A stretch of 64,000 bases of DNA from Lota lota. Taxonomy: Eukaryota > Chordata > Actinopteri > Gadiformes > Lotidae. The stretch covers positions 1,579,501 through 1,643,500 of the forward strand of contig JACYXH010000314.1 of assembly GCA_026745465.1 (NCBI GenBank), in the 5' to 3' direction. The position numbers and the translations under genes are program-made. This document shows, piece by piece, positions 47,877-60,138 of the stretch (its first letter is position 1; each line of letters starts with the position of its first letter). The notes under the pieces are model-generated. The model worked only from the letters and a program-made list of their open reading frames with translations. It searched no databases and was not told the origin of the DNA.

Positions 47877-50800
47877 ATGGCGACGCTTCAAGGGTCCCAG
47901 TCCCCTTGGACTGGAGGAAAACGGAGAAAATACAATGGCAATATCGTCACGAAAATCACAGCTTGTCAAATTACAGGCCACGGGTTCAATCGAGGGACTC
48001 AGGTAAGAGATCCGGTATAGTACTGGCTTGATGTAAACGATTGCGATACTAGCTTCTGTGCTCCAACAACCAGGGACTTAGGGGCTTTTAAGACGTCGTT
48101 CTGTAGATTGATGTGGGGGCGAAGTCGCTGCTTGTTCTGGTTCTACTTACCACCAGTAGAGCATATTTATGAAGCAAACAAACTCGTGGTACGGTTATCA
48201 CTAAAAATAGTTCCAGCTCCTGTCCAAAGCAGAACTATCTCGATCGAAAGGGGATCTTTGTTGTTAGCTTATCATTTCATTAGCATTCTGTGCCAAGCAG
48301 TACCCGTTAACGGTACAATGCGTGGATCCCCTAGCCTTCCCCTCATGCATCTTGTGCTCATTTGAATCCAACTCACTTTCAGTCAGTGGGGACTCGCTAC
48401 CTGGATTAAAACTGTTGTTGGTGATACTAGAGATGTGAATGTTGGCTACTATGTTAGCCACAATGTCGTCAGTGTGCTAAGCCAGATGAGCAGCTCAGGT
48501 GGTTACGTCACCACGTTAATAACAATAACTATATGTGCCCTTCAAGGGACCCTGTAAGATGCTCCGACAACCATAATGTTACAGTCGTGGTGGCCCACGT
48601 CTTATTTGGGCTTTAGATCAATGCAGTAACATGATTAAGCACGTGATGTGGTCACTAATAATGCGGCAAACGTATTCTCTTAAAACCTGCAATGAATTGC
48701 CTTTTAAGTGCAGCTTGTTTTATTTTGCATGTTTTTAATTATCAGTTACTTTCCACATACGACTAACGTAGTGACAGAATGTAGGGGTATATATATTACA
48801 TTGTTTTCAAAATGTAGATTCATATTTATTGGTTTTGGTTTCTATTTATCAAACACATCTTTGTTTGTTTTGGAAGATTATGTATGTCAATTAAAACATG
48901 TCACGCAAAAGGCATCTTAGGTGATACTGGAGCACAACAAGCCGACAATGGTTTCAAGGCTTAGTGGTCTTGTAATCCATCACAATAAACAAGCTTAATC
49001 TTGGCATTTTGGCTGCAAAGTTTACGCTTTTCCAAGAAAAATGTGGCCAACATAACACTGGGAAACACGGGCAAACAAACACAAAACATATACATGTAAA
49101 CGCCACACAACTCAATTTCCAAATAATTGCTTTCTATTTTATTTACCTCACCCTAAAGCTCTTAACGAGGAAAACCAACAGCCTTTTTTTGGCCCTTTCT
49201 TTCTTTATATTGAATCTACATATTTATATTCCTGTGCTGTAGCTCCCTGGAATCCTGCTGGAGGAAAGGGACAGGCGAGTCAAGTGGCATGGCATCCCTA
49301 CGATGCTGCAGAAACTCCATAACAGCAGTCACCCCAACAGTGACCTCTCCCATGCCCACAGCCTACTCAAGGTAAACAAAAAGACTTGAGGATAACCAGG
49401 CTAGCATGCTCAATCAGCGCAGCCTTTAATCAAGAGAAGCCTATTTAAAGCAGACAATAAACTTTGAATAAATCTGCTTATGTTTTTCTGTTTTTCGTAA
49501 TAGCAATGCAAATAACCTTTCATTGTCTTTTTAATTAGGTATTGTTGTCCCAACTCTCCATGGAGGCCATGTCTTTTGTCACGGAGGACAGAAAGACCGC
49601 TCAGGAATCCACCTTCCCCAATACATACACCTTTGAATTGTTTGGTGGAGTGGACGTAAGTTCAACACAGTTGAAGTCATTTTAACCCACGGCCGTATGT
49701 TAAATGTGTGATAATGAGATTTGCACTATTTGGCTATCATTGTGTTTAAATGACCCTCATTATGTCAACATAACTCTGTAATGGATGTGAGGGATTAATT
49801 CAGTTCTTGGTATTGGACAATAATGTTAAGCACTATGAATACATATAAGCAATGATTTTGTTATTACAATTGTATTATATATGTATTTTCTCCCTTGTAT
49901 CCAAACTATACAGACTTGTTAACTGCATACTAACTTGTATGCCTTGCCTTGCAGCTGCTTGTGGAAATCTTGATGAGGCCCACCGTCACTATGCAGAATA
50001 GTAAAAACCAAAGTAAATAGGAGTGATGTTACGCATGCTATGACATCCATCAACGATGTAGACTATACACACGTTACTGTCCACACACACACAGGCTCAT
50101 GATGACTGTGTTTTTGGTCTTCCTAGTGAATGATGACTTGGTCAAGGACTGCCTTAGTGTGCTTTACAACTGCTGTATGTGTGTAAGTATATATCAACCT
50201 TTTTAGTGTTTATGTAGTCTGCCCGTGACATAAGCATAAGTGAAACGATATATCATGCTTCTTCATGTGCCGCATGTTGCAACATCCCGCACACCTCATT
50301 GATGCACTTGACTAGGATCCACATGAAAGGCAGAGTAAATGTAGTCCCACTGTTGAATGACCATGGAGATCCTTTGTCTCCTCAGACGGAGGGGGTCACC
50401 AGGAGCCTGGCGGCCCGGGATGACTTTGTGCTGTTCCTCTTCACCCTGATGAACAACAAGAAGACCTTCCTGCAGACCGCCACCCTCATCGAAGACATCC
50501 TGGGGGCCAAAAAGGTCAGAGACAAAGTTTCACGGCAGCATCACACTTTATTTGTGGCGCTCAATAACGTTGTGAAATCTGAAGTGTGACGTCTCGTGTT
50601 AGAAATCATAAATGGGCAGAACCTTTCATTTCTATTTAATACGTAATTGCTCTGTCATTGTGGAAACCCTAAGTGTTGAAATAATACCGGCATCCACCCA
50701 AATTTCCTGTAAAAATAACAAATAATTCACAGGGTGGCCTAGCCCGCTTGTGTTTTAACCACATTGGCAAAATGCCTTGTGGCAACTAGCGACCCGTGCT

Positions 50801-52634
50801 TGATTCTGGCCTGCAGTCATGACCACCCTCGTCCAACCAACTGTCCTGTCCGTCTTCACTGTCCTGTCCATAAAGGCATTGAAAAGCGCACGGCACATCT
50901 AGAAATGCTCAACATCTCCATATGTTGTGTTCAGGAGATGATCCAGCTTGAGGGCATCCCCAACCTGTCCGGCCTTGTCCAGAGCTTTGACCAGCAGCAG
51001 CTGGCCAACTTCTGCCGCATCCTGTCCGTCACCATCTCGGAGCCCGACGTGGGCAACGACGACAAGCACACCCTGCTGGCCAAAAACGCCCAGCAGAAGA
51101 AGATCTCCAACCCCTCACGCGCCGAGGTCAACCAGGGTAGGTGTCGCCGGGAGCCGCCCTCTGCATCCACCATGTGGTATGGATGTGGTGGGGATATTGT
51201 AGTGCAGCATCATTATTCAATAATGACATATAGTGAATGAAGGATTACATAATACAGTTATATAATTATACTAAAAGTAAAATCTGCTCACCTATTTACA
51301 AGATTAATTATTGTTCATTTTATCCATATTCCACGTTTCTGGGTTAAATGGTGAGAAATGCTGGAAAACAAAATATCAAATGGCTATCCCGCTGTTGGGT
51401 AAATGCAGACATTGCAGCTCTAATGTGGGGACTAGTCAAACTCGGAAGGCAAAGCCACATGTAAATGTAGATGTTTTACATGCATTACAACCTTTCCATT
51501 GAACCAAAGTCCTAATGGTCCCTCTGTCTCCTCCCCCTAGTGGCGCTGCTGAACATACCGGGCTTCATTGAGCGTCTGTGTAAGCTGGCCACCAGGAAGG
51601 TGTCTGAGGCCACGGGGGCCTCCAGCTTCCTGCAGGAGCTGGAGGACTGGTACACGTGGCTGGACAACGCTCTCGTACTGGACGCCCTCATGCAGATGGC
51701 TTCAGAGGAGACCGAACAAAGCAGCACAGGTGAGACGACAGACCTAGCGACTACGGTGGATTTAATGGTGCAGTCCATTTCATGGTGGCAACCTTTTCCC
51801 AGCAGCCTTCGCTTTAACTCAAACACACTTTTTACAAACATTTATTTTATCAAATCAATTTGGTCTATGAGGAACAATAAATAAATAAAAAGTATAATCT
51901 TGATCGTAAGTGCTTTAGTGCTTTTTTGCATGGTTTTGTTGCTATAAGAAAAAAATGTAATCCCTTGTGCAGAAGTGATTAGGGTAATACGCAGCTCATA
52001 CAGGTGTCTCAGACAGGTGGTGTCTTGGTAGAACATTTCACCGTTGCCTTCTCTTTCTCCATCGTGCTCTCCAGAGTCCTCAGACGAGAGTTCCCTCGCC
52101 ACCAGCCCTCTTCGGCACCACCTGCCCCAGTCCATGAAGATCGTCCATGAGATCATGTACAAGGTGGAGGTGCTCTACGTGCTGTGTGTGCTGCTCATGG
52201 GCCGCCAGAGGAACCAGGTACGATGCTGGAGGTGGTGGTCCCAGCTCCCGCTTCAGGTCCTTACCTGGAGCAGTGTGCGACGTCAAGCTGTTGCAGAATA
52301 TTTAGACTGTGGGCAGTATGCGTCACTCCTCCTGTTGATACATTACAACAAGCATTTGTAGCTTTTGCTTTGTGTTCTTCAGTGCAAGTGTCCTTTACCT
52401 TTTGTCATAGAAATGGTCCTGGGTGGTTAATCTAGTCATGTACAGAATGGGGATTTATATATCAAGCCATAGAAAAGTACCGTCCATTCCCCTTCCCATT
52501 CCCTCGCCGTGGTTGTAAAAATAGATTGCCATTAGCATTTATTTTTTTAAGCCATTCGTCTTCCCTAACCTCAAACCATGTCAATAATCAGGACCCCTGA
52601 TAGATCTGGCGCAGACAGCACTACTACTAATAAT

Positions 52635-52670
<36 letters not shown>

Positions 52671-55600
52671 TGTTGCTGATTGTGTAAAGGAGCAGAGCTT
52701 CCTCCTCACCACCATTTTGCTGTCTGTCCACAGGTGCACAAGATGCTTGCCGAGTTCCGTCTCATTCCAGGGCTTAACAACTTGTTTGACAAGCTCATCT
52801 GGAGGAAGTACACCGCTTCCAACCACGTGGTGCACGGCCAGAACGAGAACTGTGACTGCAGCCCAGTATGCAGCACTACCTTTTTAACACTACTCAATAC
52901 AATACTAATACAAAACCACGAAAGCACTCACTGAGGCACATTGTTGTTGTTGGGATCCCAGTCCTGATCGCAGAAACATATGCATGCTGTCAAGTTAAAA
53001 TAATTTAATATGAATGAAGTTCATAATGTGGTGAGTGTTTTAAAAAAATCACGGATTAAAAGTAGAAGGTGTATACAGCATTGCTCTATGGAAAAATGAA
53101 TGAATTGAAAATAATTGAATGAATGCTGCTTCCCAATGTTTATATTCTAGTTGGTTTGATTTTATTTTTAAACATTATTTTATTTCTCTACAGGAAATAT
53201 CGTTTAAAATCCAGTTCCTGCGGTTGCTTCAGAGTTTCAGCGATCACCACGAGTAAGTGACCACCACACAGGCACAATCTCATTGGTTGTGACCAAGGAG
53301 CCATGTATTTATCCAAAACCCCTCTCTCTTGCTCTGTCCCTCACTCTGCCTCTCTGTCTGTCCCCCTCCCAGGAACAAGTATCTGCTGCTGAACAGCCAG
53401 GAGCTGAACGAGCTCAGTGCCATCTCCATGAAGGCCAACATCCCCGAGGTGGAGGCCCTGGTCAACACGGACCGCAGCCTCGTGTGTGACGGCAAGAAGG
53501 GCCTGCTCACCAGGCTGCTGACCGTCATGAAGAGGGAACCCCCAGACTCCTCTTTCAGGTGAGGCCCTGCTCTGCTTCACGCCTCCACCCCGGCTAGGAC
53601 GCTTAGAGGGGAACACACTCATTGTTCATTTTTATATATACTTGTATTATATATACTTGTATTAATATTTGAAGTGGGTTGTTTTGTACATTACATTTTT
53701 TATCTAATTGGCATAACATTTTAAGAAAACTATGTTCTGAGTTGTAATTGAATGGCTCCTAAAGCACTTTAATGTAGTAAAGTCTACCTTACATCACATT
53801 TAACGACATGGCTTGTGTCGTACCGTGCTTAAAATATTGCCTCTCAAAAACAGCAATTTTCTCCAGAACACAACAGCAATCCTCACTTTCACTGTAAACA
53901 AATGCTAAAGAGGAAAATGAGCTGTTACCCAAAAGACAATGAAGATTCTTGGAAATGCCTTGTTTACTAGGAAATGCTAACCCTCTTCCCCCTTTATATT
54001 TTTATTTTGCATATCTCCTGCTGCTGGCTCTCTTCTATATCAAACTCCTGGTGTTTGTTGTGTGTAGATTCTGGCAGGCGAGGGCTGTGGAGAGCTTTCT
54101 GCGTGGGGCCACGTCTTATGCAGACCAGATGTTCCTCCTGAAGAGAGGACTGCTGGAGGTAAACCATAGTTAAACAATCCTCGCACGCGTTAAAAAACGC
54201 TTTTTACAGCACAGAACCCGCCGTTCCTTTTGACCAGTTCTGTCACATTTCTTAAGCTTGTGCTGTGTTCTCCCTCTCTCTCCCTCTCTCACTCACATAC
54301 ACACATGTACAGCACATCCTGTTCTGCATCATCGACAGCGGCTGTACCTCCAGAGATGTTCTGCAGAGCTACTTCGACCTGCTCGGTGAGCTCATGAAGT
54401 TCAACATCGATGCCTTCAACCGCTTCAACAAATACGTCAACACGGAGGAGAAGGTGTGTCTCTGTTGCATCATGTTAAATGTCAGTCAGCGCCGGTCTGA
54501 TATTCCGGTCTGCTACTAAGCATTACCCGTCTCTCTCTTGTCCCCCAGTTCCAGACCTTCTTGACCCAAATCAACAGCTCCCTGGTGGACTCCAATATGC
54601 TGGTGCGCTGTATTGTCCTCTCCCTGGACCGCTTCGAGAACCAGACGGAAGACGTGAAAGGTAATCCGCAAGCACGTGATACAGATCCAACTCTTTAACA
54701 ACTACATGTAGTGAGCGAGTCAGTCCAAACTCTGCATTGTCAATTTAAGTCACTTTGAACTCAGCCACTTCACTATTTATCATATCCAGCAAACCTGTGA
54801 AATATAGCTGAGACACTTAACTCTATTTACTTATTAGAGCTACTTATTTGAGATGTTTACTTAACCTTACCTAGCTTGAGTTGCATATATACTTTTATTT
54901 TATATACAAGCATATTTTATAACATTCTGCTGTTGGTTAGATGCATATTTGATCTATAATTTGAATATTTCTATTTTATGTCGTATTTTGTGTCTATGCT
55001 AGTAGTTGTTTATTTTATTCCATTTACTTTGATGTTTCTGGCTTGAGCTGAGCAACTGTAACAAAAGATTTCCTCTGGGATCTATTTAAATTATCAGTAT
55101 TTGTAAAATAATCACGTGCTGGTCTCTATAGGAGTAGGGCAATGCATTTCAACAGCTAGTCATGAGGGTTGAACAGGCGGACGCTGAAGACGGCCTTTTT
55201 CAAAACATTTGGATTCAAATGGGGGCCATTTTGTTTGGCGTGATCTTATCATATCATATCTTATCTCAAACTGTGGAATATGTTTCAAACAGTTAGAGGG
55301 TATAAACGCATCTTAAGAAAATAAGTGTCTTTTTTATTTTTCGGCTTTTTGACCCAAGTTCTCTAACCTTGGTTCAAAAACCCTTCGGCCATGTAAGACC
55401 TTGGAATGGATGCATCTATACAGTATGTGATGTGAGACATGAATTACACAATTCGCTGCTTCCCCTTGTTCCCTTCTTGGTACATGCATCCTAATCCTCC
55501 AAATGGGAAACACAAAGATTGTGTCATCATAAACCAGTGAACAGACTGTTCTCCTCAGCATGGCGGAAATAAAGACCATCTGTTTTCAGAAAGCTGCCCA

Positions 55601-57281
55601 CTCATGGCTGCAGTGGGCTCTATGATGGGCAAAGGCAGAACGCTTCCCCACAAGTAGAGCAATAACCGGAAGCTCAAAGTATAGCTACAAACATTGGTAG
55701 TGCGGTTGTGCATGCAGCCCTCATCCTAAGGTGCACTAGTCTGTTTTGCAAGTGCCTGTGTTTCTTGCCAAACCTTTTAAAGTAGCATTGTGTGTGTGTG
55801 TGTGTTCTCCAGTGGTGGAGGTTCTGTCTGAGTGCTGCCTGCTGTCCTACATGGCCCGGGTGGAGAACAGGCTCACCTTCCTCTTCAGACTGGTCAACAT
55901 CATCAATGTCCAGACGCTCACACAGGTCTGTACTCCTGTTTCCATAGGCTTGGAGAAATGAAAAGGGCTTTGCCATTTTAACGCATGTACATTGGTTTGA
56001 AACCAGCAATATTTGTTTGATAAAATGTTCTAAGAAATATCTATAATGTAAATATCTCAGGTATGTCTGAGCCGTGCGATTTAGTTGTACTTTCAAATCA
56101 TGTTGAACAAAAGTAATGGATGCAGTGAAGAAAGTGACAAAGTGCACGATTCAAAGCACATTTCGGTAAAAGCAATGGAATCAAATGCACATGAAACTGT
56201 GGACTGAAACGCCTCCCTTTCCCTACTCCTCCCATGTTCTTTCCACTCATTGTCCACACCATCCATCGGCCCATCTGGATCGCCCTCTGCAGGAGAACGT
56301 GAGCTGTCTCAACACCAGCCTGGTCATCCTGATGCTGGCCAGGAGGAGGTCCAAGCTGCCCTTCTACCTGGACGCCCTGCGCGAGAAGGAGTACGCCGAG
56401 AAGTACCCCGGCTGCCTACTCAACAACTTCCACAACCTGCTGCGCTTCTGGCAGCGCCACTACCTCAACAAGGACAAGGACAGCACCTGCCTGGAGAACG
56501 TGAGTCCAGGCTTCCCTCGTGGGTTTTCTACTGGTGCTTTTACTGTCTCTTGTTGTGGTTATTCATTCGTTTTTGTATTGTGACTTCTCTCTTGTTGTTG
56601 TTGTCCATTAGCAGTATGTTGTTGTACTGGAACATAGCCCTGCCACTATCAGGGGTTTTCCTAATTTTTGGTTCTCAGTACAATTTTAGGGACGTTGTTG
56701 ATAAGATTGAACTTCATTAATTACAGATGGGACATTGGGGTGCCACGGCAGAAAGTACAGGGCAATAGTGTGAATTTAATAAAGATAACATTGAATGGGA
56801 ATAAAAATGACAAATATACAGAACATCTATACACAATGAGGAGTAGACATGCAAATGCAAAAAGTGAATGTACACATTATAGACTAAATAGACAGTTGAG
56901 TTAATGAAACATTATTGCCATTTGCTTTATTATTTAAAGTATAACAATAATTATTGACCATTATACAAAGTGTACAGTTTACCAAGTTCTTTTTAGGACA
57001 GATCTTTGACCCATAAGTATGCATATTCTCCACGTTTTGACTTGCCACTGCGTGTGAAACCTGCCACTCAAACTACGCAAATCAAGGTGCCTTGCCTTAA
57101 TCGGTTTCCATGTGTGCGTTTTCATATTTTTCCCTCCACATAGAGCTCCTGCATCCCCTTCAGCTACTGGAAGGAGACTGTGTCCGTTCTGCTGGGCTCG
57201 GACAGGACTTCTTCGTGTGCCATCGCCAGCTACATCGACGAGCCCTACATGGACCTGGACACGGACCCTCTGGAGGAGTGA
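47877..57281 (+). CDS. trpc4ap: TRPC4-associated protein (TRUSS)
   Basis: Eighteen exons: 47877-48002, 49243-49371, 49539-49655, 49955-50012, 50127-50182, 50386-50514, 50935-51136, 51541-51729, 52075-52217, 52734-52865, 53194-53252, 53373-53558, 54068-54158, 54313-54453, 54549-54660, 55813-55925, 56293-56499 and 57144-57281. All phases agree and give 775 residues (human about 797). The sequence matches the TRPC4AP family throughout, for example ERDRRVKWHGIPTML near the N-terminus, RFRLIPGL-like EFRLIPGLNNLFDK mid-protein, and the C-terminus SYIDEPYMDLDTDPLEE. TRPC4AP is a cytosolic, largely helical scaffold. It is the substrate receptor of a DDB1-CUL4 ubiquitin ligase acting on MYC, and it also binds TNFR1 and TRPC channels (family knowledge). 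A Ser-rich acidic loop (residues near 308-322) is likely flexible. It is convergent with the myosin gene, as in human. Confidence 0.95.
48003..49242 (+). other. trpc4ap intron 1
   Basis: About 1.2 kb AT-rich intron with canonical ends (GTAAGA and TGTAG). I see nothing else in it. Confidence 0.7.
52637..52670. repeat. (ATC)n trinucleotide microsatellite
   Basis: About 11 units, in the trpc4ap intron before exon 52734-52865. Confidence 0.95.
54661..55812 (+). other. trpc4ap intron between exons 15 and 16
   Basis: AT-rich intron without coding signal or recognisable repeat family; a short TATC/ATATC run lies near 55247-55265. Confidence 0.7.
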
Positions 57282-57307
57282 CCAGCATAGCCCCCACCCC
57301 CTTTTCT

Positions 57308-57355
57308 CCCCCCCCCCCCCCCCCCCTTTTCTCCCCCCCCCCCCCCCCCCCCCCC
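57308..57355. repeat. Poly(C) tracts, C19 and C23
   Basis: Two C runs separated by TTTTCT, 27 bp downstream of the trpc4ap stop codon. Lengths are nominal because homopolymers are error-prone. Confidence 0.9.
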
Positions 57356-57843
57356 ACCCCACCCCCCACCCACACTGTCGAGGTTCTCGTGTTGGAGCTG
57401 GTGGGTGTGTGGACAGATGGCCACTATTGCTGCGGACTCCTTAATGTGGCGAGGGCACCTCGGCCAAGTGCAGACCAAGAGTTGTACTGTTTCTCACGTG
57501 GCCGTCCAGCAGCTTGCTGACGGAGCCACCGTCTGGACGGGGAGGGCCAGCACCGAGGTAGCATCCTTTTTATAACCTTGGCGTGGACGCCGCCCTCCGG
57601 GGTGACCGAAGAGGCCACGCCTGGCCGTCGTCTTCTCACCCTGCAGGGCCTTCGCTGTCGGTCTCCACACCTTCACGGCTGCCCCCACCACACGGAGGAC
57701 CTTTTAAATGGACCTCGGGCGATGGCACCCATGAAGGTTGTGTGCTTTTGGGGGGGGGGGGGGGGGGCATATAAAAGAAATGTCACCTTTTACGAAGGTT
57801 TTCTGTAAAAATACAAATACGAACGCAAAACATATTATATGAT

Positions 57844-57866
57844 GGGGGGGGGGGGGGGGGGGGGGG
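57844..57866. repeat. Poly(G) tract, 23 bases
   Basis: Uninterrupted G run; with G18 at 57750-57767 it could form G-quadruplexes in RNA or DNA. Confidence 0.9.
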
Positions 57867-58330
57867 CGGTTACTTCATGTCTTACGTGGACCTTTGGAGA
57901 GTGCCAGCTGAGGCTGATTGTGTGCCACAGGGCCGTCTATGAGAGGATCCGGTCCACCCTGATGGTCAGTCCTACACTCCCTGATATAAGACTGCATCAC
58001 TCCCCACACGTGATCTCTAGGGTTGTTCAGGCATCAGGGCGCTGATGTTTTTATTTGACCTTTTATTCTCGTCGGTGGTGACAGACTGGTGCTTCTATGG
58101 CCATGCTGTGCCCATCTAGGTAGCTCACAGATCGTCTTGGAGATGGTTTCACAAATTCACTAACAACATCCACCTCTGTTGTGGCTTCACATGGTTTATC
58201 CAGGGACTTTCTTTTTCAGATATGTGTGCGTGTGTGTGTGAGTGTGCGTGATTTCATTTTGAGAAAAACGTTTTTAGCTTGGTACATTGTAGAATAAAAC
58301 CTTGCACAGAATAAACTGTTTTAACTGTAG

Positions 58331-60030
58331 CTCAAACGCTTTTGTTTAAAAAAGGAAAAGACAAAAAATACATGTTTTCTTGATCAAATTTTGCATCCAT
58401 GTTGTGAGAGATGGTTTGCTATGGGGAATAAACTATGCAGGCTCTAGTGTTCTTCTTGTTGAAGTCCCATTGTTTCTCTTGGAGCATGACAAATGAACCA
58501 CTAGTCCCAACAGCATAGGTCGGATTCATGTTTGGATTGTTACGACCCCTCTGTGACCACAATCCTAGACTTTGACAATCTTTGTATGCCTCTGCATGAA
58601 ACTGCATATCTTTTCAACCTTGTTTTAAAAGGAGTAAACAGGCCTGGCTGACTGCCTAGGACCCCTTGAGCCTGTAAACGTGGACATTTTAACAGTAATG
58701 GGCAATGGCGCCTTTGCGTTTTAACGATTTATTAAGGACTCCAATCCCGGCAACAGCAAGTGATTGAGATACCTACCTCATTTCCAACACTACAGCAGAC
58801 TTATGCACACACCACTCCCGTTCAGTACATCAGCGGTGCTTTCTTGACTTCACCACTATGATTGTACGAAGGCGTTTTCACTGTAGAAAAGCACACAGAA
58901 GTGTAAACGATGACCCGGTTACGCTTTTGAAATCATTGAGCATGACCTATAGCTCTTTGTCCAAGTGCGCACGTATTCAATATTGTTTTGACTGTTCTCC
59001 ATCGTGGTGCTTTTGCAGATTTTCAGACTAGTTCATATTTTCTCCCTTTCAACCAAATGCCGTTCTCATTTGCTGTTCATGTCATTTTGCTGTATGGTTA
59101 ATCAGAAGTTTTTCTGAATTCTGAAGTTGTGTCCCTGGCCAAAAATATCAATGGAACCATTGGGAGAGGCGTGTGAATGTTATGGGAACCTGCTTCTTCT
59201 AACAGCTATACTGTTTGTCAGGGAGAGGCAGTACAGAACTACTGTTGTTTCACTAAGTCTCAGAATACAGTTTGATCCCTTGACATGACTACATAAGAAT
59301 TACATCTCAAGTTGCTTTTAATGCCAAATGGCCTTTTATTTATTTCACCTGTTGAGCGTAGACGGTCTCACTTCACACTCAAACCTGTTGCCTAACATGC
59401 TGCACCGTGGGTACCTTTTGATGGCTTGAATTCTGTCAAGCAGCAAGATATAGCAGCAGGGGTTTTTAGCAGTTTTGATGGTGTATTTAAAATAATTTAC
59501 CTGGTCCTGCATTAATGTCATATTGTATATTAAGATACTGTCCTTGTTGACATCTAAAACTCTTGGTGTGGTATTTTAAACCCAAGAGAATTGTTTGGCG
59601 GTAGTTCTACAGTGGTGGTTGTGGTGGTGCTGGTGACAAGACATTTTCATGCTGTAGCATAAATTAATAGTGTTTTTGTAGCATTTGCCTTTGCTTGGAG
59701 TGGAAGCTCATGGTTGACTTTCTATAGCGCAACAAATGTTCACTAAGCATTTTGGTACACTGGTACATCACCATAATAGCTCCTTCTAAACCGCATCCGT
59801 ACTTTTTATATCACACTAGCACCATGGACAGGATTTTTTTTTTCTACCATTATCTCACCCACCACCTGTGGTGGGTGAGATAATGTTGTTTGTGAAATAC
59901 AAAATAATTTACTGTTTGTGAAATACAAAAAAAATTAAACAAATTAATTCTTAATGTTCTTCCTGTCTTGTATATTTTAATCTCAGGAGCAAAAAAAAAA
60001 AAAGAAAGAAAAGAGGATGCTAAAAGAGAT
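58331..60030. other. Spacer between the convergent trpc4ap and myh7b genes
   Basis: AT-rich, no coding signal. It holds a perfect palindrome (59848-59885), followed at once by a tandem duplication of TGTTTGTGAAATACAAAA (about 59887 and 59913), and an A-rich run (59991-60011). A longer trpc4ap 3' UTR could reach into this region. Confidence 0.5.
59848..59885. repeat. Perfect 18-bp palindrome with 2-nt centre between convergent genes
   Basis: CATTATCTCACCCACCAC, then CT, then the exact reverse complement. It can form a near-blunt hairpin or cruciform, or an RNA stem-loop from either gene's transcript. Confidence 0.92.
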
Positions 60031-60138
60031 TTGTTTAAAAGATCTGAAGTCATTTATTTGGATTCATCTTCACAGCTGTTGCCGCTGGCCCGGCCCGGCC
60101 CGGCGGCATGTTTAGCGACTGTGGTCATCCTCGGCACA
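60031..60138 (-). other. myh7b 3' untranslated region
   Basis: On the minus strand the stop at 60141-60139 is followed by a GGGCC-rich repeat (about 60087-60105) and AATAAA at 60058-60053, implying a very short 3' UTR. Its end is inferred from the signal. Confidence 0.4.

Larger units (their letters stand above)
57282..58330 (+). other. trpc4ap 3' untranslated region with long C and G runs
   Basis: After the stop come C19 (57308-57326), C23 (57333-57355), G18 (57750-57767) and G23 (57844-57866). Polyadenylation signals AATAAA lie at 58293-58298 and 58310-58315. If all runs are in one mRNA, the C and G tracts could pair with each other. Confidence 0.55.
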
